A stretch of DNA of 64,000 bases from Alcaligenes faecalis (GCF_005311025.1 NZ_CP031747.1:1736001-1800000), one strand, 5' to 3'; counted from the first letter of the stretch, positions 27,822 through 36,735 are shown. Notes: generated by a model from the letters alone, not told the origin. Numbers and translations: made by a program.

Positions 27822-28727
27822 CTATCCAGGACGGCGGGCGCTCTCGGGCGCCAGCATCTCCACCAGCACACGGGACAAGGCCGTCACCATCTCATTGGCA
27901 TGAGGTCGATGCAAAATTGCCAGTTCAAAAGCATCGATACGGGGCAGACCTTGTGCTTGGCCCAATTCAATATGGTCATCGCGCACCGCACGCCGCGGCA
28001 GCAAGCTGATCCCCATCCCGTCTGCCACCGCCCCCTGAATACCGCTCAAGCTGGAACTGGTAAAGCTGATACGCCAACGACGTCCCAAGGACTCGACAGC
28101 ACTGATGATTTCCTCTCGATACACACCCCTACGCGGGAAGGTCACCAAGGGGATGGGGTCCAGATGAAAGACCGGATCAGTCGCGCTATCCACCCAGGCC
28201 GTCTGCTCGGGCAGACACGCCACCGCTTCACGGGCATTGTGACGCTGCTTGACCAGCACCAGATCCAGCTCACCCTGATCGTACGCGGCCAGCAGGTCGC
28301 TGCTCAAGCCGCTACTGACTTCCAGACGCACCTGCGGGAAGCGACGGTTGAAGCCCGCCAAGGCCCGCATGGTCTGTCCATTGGTAAAGTCCTCAGGCAC
28401 GCCAAGACGCACGGAAATAGTCACCAGAGAACCGGACAGGGCTTCAGACAGCTGATGATTCAAAGCCAGCATCTGGCGGGCGTACCCCAACAGGGTCTGC
28501 CCCGCTTCAGTCGTGCTGACGCCCCGGCTAGCCCGGTCCAGCAGACGCAGCCCGGCCAGTTCCTCCAGGCGCCGCACTTTCTGGCTGATCGTGGACTGCG
28601 TGGAATGCAAACGCGTTGCGGCCGCCGTGAAGCTGCCGCAATCGACTACCGTCAACAAGGCCAGCAGCAGGTCCAGGTCGTACAAAGGCCGATTCAGGCT
28701 GGGACTGCTTGATAGTTGATGATCCAT
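27822..28727 (-). CDS. LysR-family transcriptional regulator
   Basis: A 301-residue LysR protein. The winged-helix N-terminus reads LALLTVVDCGSFTAAATRLH STQSTISQKVRRLEE with the standard recognition helix, and a periplasmic-binding-protein-like effector domain follows. The start at 28727 (MDHQ) is preceded by AAAGGG; the ORF could extend upstream in frame. It is divergent from the ureidoglycine aminohydrolase gene and probably regulates it. Confidence 0.9.
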   Translation of the reverse strand: MDHQLSSSPSLNRPLYDLDLLLALLTVVDCGSFTAAATRLHSTQSTISQKVRRLEELAGLRLLDRASRGVSTTEAGQTLLGYARQMLALNHQLSEALSGSLVTISVRLGVPEDFTNGQTMRALAGFNRRFPQVRLEVSSGLSSDLLAAYDQGELDLVLVKQRHNAREAVACLPEQTAWVDSATDPVFHLDPIPLVTFPRRGVYREEIISAVESLGRRWRISFTSSSLSGIQGAVADGMGISLLPRRAVRDDHIELGQAQGLPRIDAFELAILHRPHANEMVTALSRVLVEMLAPESARRPG

Positions 28728-28802
28728 ATGTTCAAACCCTTTCTGAAATCCGCCAGGGCAATCCACCCCACCGCCCTTTTATTCAAAAAACAAATACTAG
28801 AG

Positions 28803-28825
28803 ATTTATACATTTAATTTGTAAAT
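28803..28825. promoter_or_regulatory. AT-rich imperfect palindrome between LysR and allE genes
   Basis: An AT-rich stretch, TTTATAC then ATTTAATTTGTAAAT, has partial dyad symmetry and lies in the divergent intergenic region where a LysR dimer would bind. Assignment is inferred from position. Confidence 0.3.
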
Positions 28826-28958
28826 ATCACCAGCAGTCGTTAAGGTGTATTGGTCCCGCGCATTACAACGACATCCCGCCTGTGCCTTTTGCCAGCCGCC
28901 GGGATTGCGCCGTGCCGTTCGACAGATTTTTCCTTACTGAATTTCAATGGGAATCAAC

Positions 28959-29795
28959 ATGTCCAAAGTCAATTACTACGCCCCTCCAGGTGGCCATCCT
29001 CCTCAGACTCAGTTGCTGACGGACCGCGCCATGTTCACCGAGGCCTATGCCGTGCTGCCCAAAGGCGTGCTGCAAGACATCGTGACCAGCTACCTGCCCG
29101 GTTGGGAAAATACCCGTCTGTGGGTATTGGCACGTCCTCTGTCCGGCTTTGCCGAGACCTTCTCCCAATACATCATGGAAGTAGGCCCACAGGGTGGCAG
29201 CAACAACCCTGAGTCCGACCCCGAAGCCGAAGGCGTGATTTTTGTCGTCAAGGGCCAGCTGGAACTGGTTCTGGAAGGCACCAAGCACATCATGGAAGAA
29301 GGCGGCTATGCCTTTATTCCTCCTTCCACCAACTGGACCTTGCACAACCGCACGGGCGAGCTGGCCAACTTCCACTGGATTCGCAAGCGCTACCAGCGTG
29401 TGGAAGGCCTGGATGCCCCTGAAGCCTTTGTGACCAACGAAAAAGACGTGAAACCTGGCGTCATGCCTGACACCGAAGGCCGTTGGAGCACCACCCGTTT
29501 CACCGACATGTCCGACCTGCGTCACGACATGCACGTGAACATCGTGAACTTTGAACCCGGTGGCGTGATCCCCTTCGCTGAAACGCACGTGATGGAACAC
29601 GGTCTGTACGTTCTGGAAGGTAAGGCGGTGTACCGTCTGAACCAGGACTGGGTTGAAGTGGAAGCCGGTGACTTCATGTGGCTGCGCGCTTTCTGCCCGC
29701 AGGCTTGCTACGCAGGCGGACCAGGCCGTTTCCGCTACTTGCTGTACAAAGACGTAAACCGTCATGCCAATCTGACACTTGGCGGCACCCGCTAA
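28959..29795 (+). CDS. allE: (S)-ureidoglycine aminohydrolase
   Basis: A 278-residue bicupin that releases ammonia from ureidoglycine to give ureidoglycolate in allantoin breakdown. Two cupin domains are visible: GVIFVVKGQLELVLEG in the first half and VNFEPGGVIPFAETHVMEH GLYVLEGKAVYRL in the second, with histidine and glutamate metal ligands. Start at ATG 28959 (MSKVNYYAPPGGHP). Ureidoglycolate yields glyoxylate, the substrate of the first cluster in this window, so the gene may feed that pathway. A terminator follows. Confidence 0.93.
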   Translation: MSKVNYYAPPGGHPPQTQLLTDRAMFTEAYAVLPKGVLQDIVTSYLPGWENTRLWVLARPLSGFAETFSQYIMEVGPQGGSNNPESDPEAEGVIFVVKGQLELVLEGTKHIMEEGGYAFIPPSTNWTLHNRTGELANFHWIRKRYQRVEGLDAPEAFVTNEKDVKPGVMPDTEGRWSTTRFTDMSDLRHDMHVNIVNFEPGGVIPFAETHVMEHGLYVLEGKAVYRLNQDWVEVEAGDFMWLRAFCPQACYAGGPGRFRYLLYKDVNRHANLTLGGTR

Positions 29796-29810
29796 TATGG
29801 TCTGAAACAG

Positions 29811-29841
29811 AACAGCCGCTGCCCGTCAGCGGCTGTTTTGC
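29811..29841 (+). terminator. Terminator after allE
   Basis: An 11-bp perfect stem (AACAGCCGCTG at 29811-29821, CAGCGGCTGTT at 29827-29837) followed by TTTG. Confidence 0.8.
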
Positions 29842-29969
29842 ATTACAAACACGCCAAACCGGAACGCGTCCCCCTGATGCCGCCTGTGCCCGCAGGGGTC
29901 CCACAAGGCGCAAATAGGGACTCTGGTTCCAAGGCTCATTCCAACCTTGCTTCTCTACAGGAGAAAAAC

Positions 29970-30443
29970 ATGAACGATAAACACTATCTGCTGCGCTCCA
30001 TCCAGATCGCCGAAGAGAATGTCGCCCGCGGCGGTCAGCCCTTTGGCGCAGTGCTGGTCCGCGATGGTCAAGTTCTGGCCGAAGGGGTTAATGAGACCTA
30101 CATTGCCCATGACCCCACCGCGCACGCTGAGATCCAGGCGCTGCGTACTGCCAGCCAGAACGTGAAAAGCAGCAGCCATGCAGGCAGCACCATGTATGCC
30201 AGCGGCATCCCCTGCCCCATGTGCATGGCCGCCATGATCGCCTCGGGCGTGGAGCGCGTGGTGTATTGCGCCGACGATGAGGAAGGCGAACCCTTTGGCT
30301 GGTCCACCGAATCCTTCTACAAAAAAATGCAGCAGGACTTTGGCAAACAGGGCGTAAAAATGGAACACCTGCCCTTGCCTGAAAAACGCAAAGTGTATGA
30401 AGCCTGGCAAGCCCGATTTGGAAACGGCTCCAAGCAGGACTAA
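29970..30443 (+). CDS. guaD: Nucleoside/guanine deaminase, CMP/dCMP deaminase family
   Basis: A 157-residue zinc deaminase. The catalytic HAE is in PTAHAEIQALRTAS and the second zinc ligand pair in ASGIPCPMCMAAMI, the PCxxC motif. The Trp-Ser-Thr-Glu C-terminal part resembles the small guanine deaminase GuaD type. Start at ATG 29970 is supported by CAGGAG. Guanine deaminase yields xanthine, which flows toward urate and allantoin, so it fits beside the ureidoglycine gene. tRNA adenosine deaminase is a less likely alternative. Confidence 0.85.
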   Translation: MNDKHYLLRSIQIAEENVARGGQPFGAVLVRDGQVLAEGVNETYIAHDPTAHAEIQALRTASQNVKSSSHAGSTMYASGIPCPMCMAAMIASGVERVVYCADDEEGEPFGWSTESFYKKMQQDFGKQGVKMEHLPLPEKRKVYEAWQARFGNGSKQD

Positions 30444-30457
30444 AACAAAGACCATTC

Positions 30458-30483
30458 AAAACCCTGCCATCAAGCAGGGTTTT
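30458..30483 (+). terminator. Terminator after guaD
   Basis: A perfect 10-bp stem (AAAACCCTGC, 6-nt loop, GCAGGGTTTT). Confidence 0.8.
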
Positions 30484-30527
30484 GCGTATTTACATAGACA
30501 GACAAGTCAGAAAAGTTTATAAAACAG

Positions 30528-30555
30528 AGCAGTTATAGTAACGATTCTCATTTAT
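30528..30555 (+). promoter_or_regulatory. Fur-box-like site upstream of the YncE-like gene
   Basis: TTATAGTAACGATTCTCATT (30533-30552) resembles the AATGAGAAT-type half sites of Fur boxes and lies about 20 bp before the start codon. E. coli yncE is Fur-regulated, which supports but does not prove the call. Confidence 0.4.
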
Positions 30556-30574
30556 TGAATCCCAAAGGAAATAC

Positions 30575-31744
30575 ATGATTGCGTCCCGCCCAGCCTCTTT
30601 AAAAATGATTGTTGCCTCCGTAATGGGCGCTTTGCTGCTCAGTGCATGCCAGACTGCACCGCAATCGCAACAGGCGGGCCAAACATCGTCCTTTAATGCG
30701 ACTGCGCCTCAGGCACAGGTCACTTTCCGTCAGGACACCATTGATGGTGCCTACGAAATTCTGGCCGCCAAGGACAGCAAGCAGTTGTTTGTTGCTGCTA
30801 CTCCTTTGTTTGAAGACCGTGCTGCTGGCTTCCTGCACGTTCTGGACCAGGACACGCTGCGTGAATCGCAGCTGATCCAATTGCCGCGCCGTGCCTTTGC
30901 ACTGGGCCTGAACCAGAAAACTCACACTCTGTACGTGGGCAACACCCTGGACGGCTCGCTGCTGGCAATCAACAGCCTGAATGGCACCGTCAAGCAACTG
31001 ATCCAACTGGGTCAAAAAGAAGACAAGGGCGGCTGGGAACACACCCGTAAAGTCGTTATTGACGAGCAAGACAACCGCATCTTCGTGACCAATCCCTCCG
31101 AAGGAGGCCGCGTATGGATTGTGGATGGCGCCGACGGTCGTATCCTGCACAATATCGATAACGTGGGCTTGTGGCCTGCTGGCGCTGCCTACGATGCCAA
31201 CACCAAGCGTCTGTTCGTGGGCCACGGCGGCAAGGATGAAATTGCCGTCATCAACCCGGCCACCGGCGCTATCGAACAGCGCTTCACCACTGGCGATGCA
31301 AAAAGCGATAAACGTGAAGATTCCCGCCACTTCTTCGTGAACATCGCCCTGAGCGCGGATGGCAAGAAACTATTTGGCGCTGACGCCAATACCGGCAAGA
31401 TCTACCAATTCGACACCAGCTCCGGCAAAGTGGAAAACACGGCTGAAGTGGGTCTGGGGCTGCTGGATATCGTGTACAACGACGCTCGCAAAGAGCTGAT
31501 CGCTACCAACCGTGGCGTGGATCGTGAAACACCAGCCGGTACAGGTTCGGTCACCATTCTGGATGCCAACACCTTGGCTGTTAAACACCGTATCAGCGCC
31601 CCTGTGCACCCCAACAGCGTCACGCTGAGCGCTGACGGCCAGACCGCTTTTGTCACTATCAAAATCCCTCATGGCGACAAGAGCCCGCACTACCTGAAAG
31701 GTGCCAAGGACAGCGTTCTGCGTCTGAACCTGAATCAGCTCTAA
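30575..31744 (+). CDS. YncE-like beta-propeller lipoprotein
   Basis: A 389-residue protein with a lipoprotein signal peptide (SLKMIVASVMGALLLSAC; lipobox LSAC near residue 25). The body consists of repeated YVTN-type blades, for example HTLYVGNTLDGSLLAINS, RIFVTNPSEGGRVWIVDG and QTAFVTIKIP. AAAGGA lies just before the ATG. Members are seven-blade propellers in the periplasm, with unclear role and an iron link in E. coli. It ends at a terminator 24 bp downstream. Confidence 0.87.
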   Translation: MIASRPASLKMIVASVMGALLLSACQTAPQSQQAGQTSSFNATAPQAQVTFRQDTIDGAYEILAAKDSKQLFVAATPLFEDRAAGFLHVLDQDTLRESQLIQLPRRAFALGLNQKTHTLYVGNTLDGSLLAINSLNGTVKQLIQLGQKEDKGGWEHTRKVVIDEQDNRIFVTNPSEGGRVWIVDGADGRILHNIDNVGLWPAGAAYDANTKRLFVGHGGKDEIAVINPATGAIEQRFTTGDAKSDKREDSRHFFVNIALSADGKKLFGADANTGKIYQFDTSSGKVENTAEVGLGLLDIVYNDARKELIATNRGVDRETPAGTGSVTILDANTLAVKHRISAPVHPNSVTLSADGQTAFVTIKIPHGDKSPHYLKGAKDSVLRLNLNQL

Positions 31745-31768
31745 GCCCCTGGCTTAAAGCCTGGTCCC

Positions 31769-31806
31769 AAGCCGAGACTGCCCACAAGGCAGCTCGGCTT
31801 TTTTTG
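31769..31806 (+). terminator. Terminator after YncE-like gene
   Basis: AAGCCGAG and CTGCC pair with GGCAG and CTCGGCTT, with one bulge, followed by a run of T. Confidence 0.85.
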
Positions 31807-32114
31807 TACCTGCCACTTTGGTCTGCCAGGCGGCCTGCCCCTCATCTGTGCCTTGGCCGCAGGATAGTTTTGTCCGCTGTTCAAGCCCTAAGCCAAGGCC
31901 CGCCATCGCTGGCTCTTGGGCGTTTCAACGCTGTTTTAGCAATGCGGTCTGGAAACAAGCAGCAAAGCGGATTGCTGCAACCGGCCACTTGCTCAATAGA
32001 ATCAATTAGTGGCCTAGCAAGACGCCTCTTGTCTCCCGGCCCCACACTCCCTTTCCCGCCTCCAGCTGTGCCACAGATTGGCATTTCTGGAGCGTTTTCT
32101 ATTGAAGACAAGTC
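31807..32114. other. Intergenic region without a visible gene
   Basis: About 310 bp upstream of the GNAT-dUTPase gene. A 7-bp inverted repeat GGCCACT / AGTGGCC (31983-31989 and 32008-32014) is the only structure seen; the promoter is not clear. Confidence 0.4.
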
Positions 32115-33524
32115 ATGGTTCAGCTGAACGCGTATCACCAGCCTATTGGCCCCTCGCTCCCTCATTGGCAGGCCCGCCCGCAGCCAGCACGCTGCGTTCT
32201 GCACGGCAAATACTGCCGTCTGGAAGCCGTGAACCCGGAACAACATGGCGACAGCCTGTACGAGGCCTACAGCAACGCCAGCGATGGCCGCGACTGGACC
32301 TATTTGTCTGTAGGCCCCTTTAACAACCGCGCACAGTTCGACCAGCACCTGCAAACCATCAGCCAGGCCAGCAATGCCGTGCATTACGCCGTCGTCGAAC
32401 AAACCACGGGTCGCGCATTGGGCACCTTGTCCCTGATGCGGATCGAACCACAAAACGGCTGCATTGAAGTGGGCTTTGTAGCCTGGTCGCCCGCTCTGAA
32501 ACAAACCCGTATGGCCACCGAAGCCCACTACCTGTTGATGGCTTATGCAATTGATGGACTGGGCTACCGTCGCTACGAATGGAAGTGCGACACACACAAT
32601 GCCCCCTCCCAAGCCGCTGCACGACGATTGGGCTTTCGTTATGAAGGTATCTTCCGTCAGGCGATTGTGTACAAGGGCCGCTCGCGCGATACAGCCTGGT
32701 TCTCCATTACCGACCAGGACTGGCCAGCCCTGAAAGCGAATTTCCAGGCCTGGCTGGCACCTGAAAACTTTGACGATCAAGGTCGTCAGAAACATCGTTT
32801 GGGGCAGCAAATAACTGTCGCTCCAGCCGGTCCCGGGGCCCGCCGCTTAAAGCAAATGCTGGCCCTGCAAACCGAGCTGAATCAGCTGATTGATCCGAAC
32901 TGGCGAGTGGCCAAGCAGGACTACTACCGGGCGATCTGGGTGGAATGTGCGGAGCTGGCCGATTACCTGGACTGGAAGTGGTGGCAGCATAGCGAGCGCA
33001 ATCTGCCGCAACTCCAACTGGAGCTGATCGACATCCTGCATTTTGGTCTGTGCGATGTACTGCGTGCCAACGATGCGCTGCGCGAGCAAGAAGCCGCCAC
33101 CGCACTGGATCAGCTCCAGCACGCATCAGCCACCGCCAGCGACTCTACGGCCATCATGACGGCTCTGGAACACTTTACCTTGCGCGTTCTGGAGACACGC
33201 CAGTTCGATTTCAGCGGCTTTACCCAACTGGCTGCTCTTTGTGGTCTGACACTGGACACGCTCTACCACTCCTACGCGGGCAAGAATGCCCTGAACCGCT
33301 TGCGCCAACTGCGCGGCTATCAGCACGGCCACTATCACAAGCAGTGGGGCGGGCAGCAGGACAACGAGCATCTGGCACAGCTGCAATTGCGTCTGCCCAC
33401 CGAGCATGACCATTACCCCGAAATGATCCTGCATGCCCTGCAAGAAAGCTACGACACGTTTTTTTCGGGAGCCTCCCAGGTCCGGAACGGAGCCTGCGTA
33501 CCGCCTCCCCTTTCTTCACGTTGA
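32115..33524 (+). CDS. GNAT acetyltransferase - dimeric dUTPase fusion
   Basis: A 469-residue protein with two unrelated domains in one uninterrupted frame. Residues about 25-215 form a RimJ/RimL-type GNAT domain (GRALGTLSLMRIEPQNG, MATEAHYLLMAYAIDGLGYRRYEWKCDTHN, AARRLGFRYEG, the acetyl-CoA fold). Residues about 245-440 form an all-alpha dimeric dUTPase: ELNQLIDPNWRVAKQDYYRA, the metal-binding VECAEL and ELIDILHF motifs, and the C-terminal YAGKNALNRLRQLRGYQHG. dUTPase removes pyrophosphate from dUTP to protect DNA from uracil and supply dUMP to ThyA. The acetyl acceptor is unknown. Confidence 0.85.
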   Translation: MVQLNAYHQPIGPSLPHWQARPQPARCVLHGKYCRLEAVNPEQHGDSLYEAYSNASDGRDWTYLSVGPFNNRAQFDQHLQTISQASNAVHYAVVEQTTGRALGTLSLMRIEPQNGCIEVGFVAWSPALKQTRMATEAHYLLMAYAIDGLGYRRYEWKCDTHNAPSQAAARRLGFRYEGIFRQAIVYKGRSRDTAWFSITDQDWPALKANFQAWLAPENFDDQGRQKHRLGQQITVAPAGPGARRLKQMLALQTELNQLIDPNWRVAKQDYYRAIWVECAELADYLDWKWWQHSERNLPQLQLELIDILHFGLCDVLRANDALREQEAATALDQLQHASATASDSTAIMTALEHFTLRVLETRQFDFSGFTQLAALCGLTLDTLYHSYAGKNALNRLRQLRGYQHGHYHKQWGGQQDNEHLAQLQLRLPTEHDHYPEMILHALQESYDTFFSGASQVRNGACVPPPLSSR

Positions 33525-33537
33525 CAAAGGACTGTCC

Positions 33538-33717
33538 ATGTACCTCGATTGCGATTGTTCCATCAATGTCTTTCTGGACTCGCCTAAACCGGACTCCAAT
33601 CCCGTGGAAAGCAATGACACGCGACATCCACCCGACCCCCGGCCACAGCCGCATAAGGTGCAACATCCCTGGTCCCGCTCGCGACGCCGCGAGCGCTCCC
33701 GCTGGCGCCAGGGTTAA
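33538..33717 (+). CDS. Small hypothetical protein
   Basis: A 59-residue ORF starting 13 bp after the fusion gene, with ACAAAGGA upstream of its ATG. It is Pro/Arg-rich in the C-terminal half and has no recognised domain. Its coding character is uncertain; it may be a coupled small protein or chance. Confidence 0.35.
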   Translation: MYLDCDCSINVFLDSPKPDSNPVESNDTRHPPDPRPQPHKVQHPWSRSRRRERSRWRQG

Positions 33718-33794
33718 GCAGCCCCAGCGCTTGTCTAACGGCCCGGCACCACTGCCGGGCTCGTCTCCTTGATAAGGCTCCAAGCAAATGGAAT

Positions 33795-33824
33795 AGGAGC
33801 TATGAGCCAGCGCGCATAGCTCCT
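33795..33824. repeat. Perfect 10-bp inverted repeat
   Basis: AGGAGCTATG (33795-33804) and CATAGCTCCT (33815-33824) with a 10-nt spacer, immediately before the FNR-type site. No T tract. It may end the preceding transcript or bind a regulator. Confidence 0.55.
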
Positions 33825-33825
33825 C

Positions 33826-33839
33826 TTGATGTAAATCAA
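33826..33839 (+). promoter_or_regulatory. FNR/ANR-type binding site
   Basis: TTGATGTAAATCAA is an exact match to the FNR/ANR consensus TTGAT-N4-ATCAA. Its centre is 66 bp before the aldolase start codon, a suitable place for a class II activation site with a transcription start about 41 bp downstream. The aldolase/transporter/isomerase operon is therefore probably induced at low oxygen. Confidence 0.65.
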
Positions 33840-33898
33840 GACAATGAATCCCATCGTCGGCACAAGGATCGACGAGGCCTACCAAAGGAGACAAGCAC

Positions 33899-34684
33899 AT
33901 GGATACCCCACTCAGAGACAAATCCTATTTTGATGAACGCGCCACCAAAGAGATGGCCACTCATCTACAGCAAGTGCAACGCGACACCCGCGAAACCATG
34001 GCATTTGCCTGCCGCATCCTGGCCATGACCGAGCAGGAAGCTGGTTTGGCCGGCCAGATCAGCGTCCGTTCCGAGCGCCCCGGTGCGTATTGGACCTTGC
34101 GCTTTGGTCTGGGTTTTGACGAAGCCACCCCCGAAGACTTCATTGAAGTTGACCGCGACTTGAATACCCTTAGCGGCGAAGGCATGGCCAACCCGGCCAC
34201 ACGCTTTCACCTGTGGGTCTACGAAGCTCGCCCCGACGTCAATTCCATCATCCATACACACTCGCCCTGGGCCACGGTATTGGCCACCGCCCGCCAGCCC
34301 TTGGTGATTTCGCAAATGGATATGACGCCTCTGCACAATGACTGTGCATTTTTGGGCGAATGGCCTGGCGTGCCCATTGCCGATCAGGAAGGTGTCATCA
34401 TCTCCAAAGCCCTGGGTGACAAGCGTGCCATTATTCTGGCCCACCACGGTTATCTGACCGCAGGTAAAAGCTGCCAGGAAGCCACTTACCTGTCGGTGTA
34501 TCTGGAACGCGCCGCACGTCTGCAAGTGCGTGCACAAGCGGCCTTTGGCCCACTTACCCCTGTGGACGATACCTTGGCGGCCGAAGCGCACGACTATCTG
34601 CTCAAGCCCTCCATTGTTAACGCTACCTTTGACTACTGGTCCCGTCAGACCCAAGGCATTGCGCCCTTAACTAAAACTCGCTGA
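33899..34684 (+). CDS. Class II aldolase/adducin family protein
   Basis: A 261-residue zinc enzyme of the AraD/FucA/adducin fold. Zinc ligands are visible in SIIHTHSPWATV and AIILAHHGYLTAGK, and SGQIS-like NAD-free features around AGLAGQISVR support the phosphate-binding loop. Members are aldolases, epimerases or decarboxylases; the substrate is not deducible. AAAGGAG precedes the ATG. It heads a three-gene operon with a transporter and a DsbA-fold isomerase. Confidence 0.87.
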   Translation: MDTPLRDKSYFDERATKEMATHLQQVQRDTRETMAFACRILAMTEQEAGLAGQISVRSERPGAYWTLRFGLGFDEATPEDFIEVDRDLNTLSGEGMANPATRFHLWVYEARPDVNSIIHTHSPWATVLATARQPLVISQMDMTPLHNDCAFLGEWPGVPIADQEGVIISKALGDKRAIILAHHGYLTAGKSCQEATYLSVYLERAARLQVRAQAAFGPLTPVDDTLAAEAHDYLLKPSIVNATFDYWSRQTQGIAPLTKTR

Positions 34685-34723
34685 CGCCCGCAACCAATAC
34701 CCCGCTTCCACCAGGAGGTCGCC

Positions 34724-36052
34724 ATGACGATGCCTAACAATGGACAGGCGCGTTCGTCGCGCCAGTACGTTACCGCTGGCTTGGCCAGCATGATGGGAAC
34801 CACCATAGAGTGGTATGACTTTTTCCTGTACGGCACCGCTGCCGCACTGATTTTCAACAAGATCTTTTTCCCCGCCTTTGACCCGATTACGGGCACGCTG
34901 GCGGCCTTTGCCACCTACTCTGTGGGCTTTTTCGCCCGTCCTTTAGGAGGATTTGTTTTCGGCCATTTTGGCGACAAGCTGGGCCGCAAATCCATGCTAC
35001 TGATCACGCTCTTTCTAATGGGAATCCCCACCATCCTGATCGGCCTGATTCCCTCTTATGAAAGCATTGGCTACTGGGCCGCTGTGCTGCTGGTGCTGAT
35101 GCGCTTTCTGCAAGGTATCGCAGTAGGCGGAGAATGGGGCGGAGCCGTGTTGATGGCGGTTGAACATGCCCCGGAAGGCAAAAAGGGCTTTTTTGGCAGC
35201 TTGCCGCAAACAGGGGTAGCCCCCGGCCTGATCCTGTCTTCCCTGGCTATGGGAGCCGTCGCCAGCTTGCCTGAGGAAGACATGCTGTCCTGGGGTTGGC
35301 GCCTGCCCTTTCTAGCCAGCGTCGCCCTGCTGCTGGTGGGTTGGTGGATACGTGCCAAAGTGGCCGAATCCCCCGACTTCGAGCAAATGAGCAAAAAGGG
35401 CAAACAGGTTCCAATTCCTGCTCTGGAAGTTCTGCGTCATTACCCACGCGAAGTCCTGCTGGTCGTGGGAGGCCGTCTGGCAGAAGTGACCTGGTTCTAC
35501 ACCGTGGTGACCTTTGCCCTGGCTTACGCCACCACCACCTTGGGAGTAGAGCGCAGCGTCATGCTGGATGCTACCGTCTGGGGCGCCTTTGCGGCCTTGT
35601 TCACCATGCCCCTGTTTGGCGTATTGGGCGACCGAATCGGCTTCAAATGGGTCTTTATGGCAGGCACGATCTGCATGCTGGCATTCTCCTCCACCTTCTT
35701 TTCCATGCTGGGCAGCCTGGATTCCAGGACCATCACCCTGGCTTTGGTGATTGCGATTGGGCTGGTGTATGCCGCGCTGTATGGCCCGCAAGGTGGCCTG
35801 TTTTCCACGCAATTTCCACCTGAAGTGCGGTACAGCGGCATCTCCATTGCCGTGCAGGTATCCGGTGCCATCGGTGGCGGCCTGGCTCCCTTGGTGGCGA
35901 CCTCCCTGCTGGCCTATGGCGACGGTCAACCCGACTACATCGTCTGGTACCTGAGCGCGCTGGGTCTGATTGCTTTTGCCAGTACCTGGTTCATGCATGG
36001 GCCGACGCACTTCTCCCTTCCCGCCCTATCCAGCCGAAAGGTACGCACATGA
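34724..36052 (+). CDS. MFS transporter, metabolite:H+ symporter type
   Basis: A 442-residue transporter with about 12 helices. The N-terminal GTTIEWYDFFLYGTAAAL and the loop GHFGDKLGRKSML match the MHS (ProP/ShiA/KgtP) branch of MFS. GGAGG lies before the ATG. Likely substrate is a small organic acid, perhaps the one processed by the neighbouring aldolase. Its stop overlaps the next gene's start by four bases. Confidence 0.9.
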   Translation: MTMPNNGQARSSRQYVTAGLASMMGTTIEWYDFFLYGTAAALIFNKIFFPAFDPITGTLAAFATYSVGFFARPLGGFVFGHFGDKLGRKSMLLITLFLMGIPTILIGLIPSYESIGYWAAVLLVLMRFLQGIAVGGEWGGAVLMAVEHAPEGKKGFFGSLPQTGVAPGLILSSLAMGAVASLPEEDMLSWGWRLPFLASVALLLVGWWIRAKVAESPDFEQMSKKGKQVPIPALEVLRHYPREVLLVVGGRLAEVTWFYTVVTFALAYATTTLGVERSVMLDATVWGAFAALFTMPLFGVLGDRIGFKWVFMAGTICMLAFSSTFFSMLGSLDSRTITLALVIAIGLVYAALYGPQGGLFSTQFPPEVRYSGISIAVQVSGAIGGGLAPLVATSLLAYGDGQPDYIVWYLSALGLIAFASTWFMHGPTHFSLPALSSRKVRT

Positions 36053-36657
36053 ACGCAGCCGGTATTCACTACTACTTCTGGATGAATTCGGACTGGGCCT
36101 ACCTGGGAGCCGACAGACTGGAAGCGATTGCTCGCAAGCATGGCATCCCTATCCACTACAAACCCGTGGACTTGCCGCAAGTCTATGCACGTACAGGCGG
36201 TGTCCTGCTGGGACAGCGCTCACCAGAACGTCAGGCTTATCGCATTGCAGAGCTTAAACGCTGGTGTCGCAAATTGGGCATACACGTCAATCCCACACCG
36301 CGCTTCATGTGCCCAGACGCCACGCTGGCCTCCACCCTGGTGATTGCTATCAATCAGGCTGGTCTGCCGGTACTGGATCTGTACAAAGCCATTTTGCGGG
36401 CGCAATGGTGCGAGGAGCAGAACATTGCTGACCCCACACAACTGGCTCGAATCCTGCAAGCACAGCAGCTGGATGCAGACTACTGGCTGAAACAGGCACC
36501 GCTGATGCAGGCGCAGTATCAAGCCCACACCGAAGAGGCCATTAAAGCCGGTGTCTTCGGTTCGCCCTCCTATGTGTATCAGGGCGAACTGTTCTGGGGT
36601 CAGGACAGGCTGGACATGCTGGACGAAGCCATCGCCCTGCATCCTGCGCCAGCTTGA
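36049..36657 (+). CDS. DsbA-fold protein, 2-hydroxychromene-2-carboxylate isomerase-like
   Basis: A 202-residue thioredoxin-fold protein of the HCCA isomerase/kappa-class GST type. The N-terminus HYYFWMNSDWAYLGADRLE has the serine-type active site (no CxxC) and a late cis-proline region is GVFGSPSYVYQGELFWGQDRL. Members isomerise hydroxychromene carboxylates in naphthalene breakdown, but many act elsewhere. ATGA overlap with the transporter gene ties it to this operon. Confidence 0.87.
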   Translation: MNAAGIHYYFWMNSDWAYLGADRLEAIARKHGIPIHYKPVDLPQVYARTGGVLLGQRSPERQAYRIAELKRWCRKLGIHVNPTPRFMCPDATLASTLVIAINQAGLPVLDLYKAILRAQWCEEQNIADPTQLARILQAQQLDADYWLKQAPLMQAQYQAHTEEAIKAGVFGSPSYVYQGELFWGQDRLDMLDEAIALHPAPA

Positions 36658-36699
36658 AGCACAACCCCGACACCAAGCCTGACTGTTTTTAAAACAAGG

Positions 36700-36735
36700 G
36701 CGGGGCAAGGTTTATCCACCTTGCCCCGCTCTACT
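36700..36735. terminator. Probable terminator after the isomerase gene
   Basis: A perfect 11-bp stem (GCGGGGCAAGG at 36700-36710, CCTTGCCCCGC at 36719-36729). The trailing sequence is only moderately T-rich. Confidence 0.6.
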
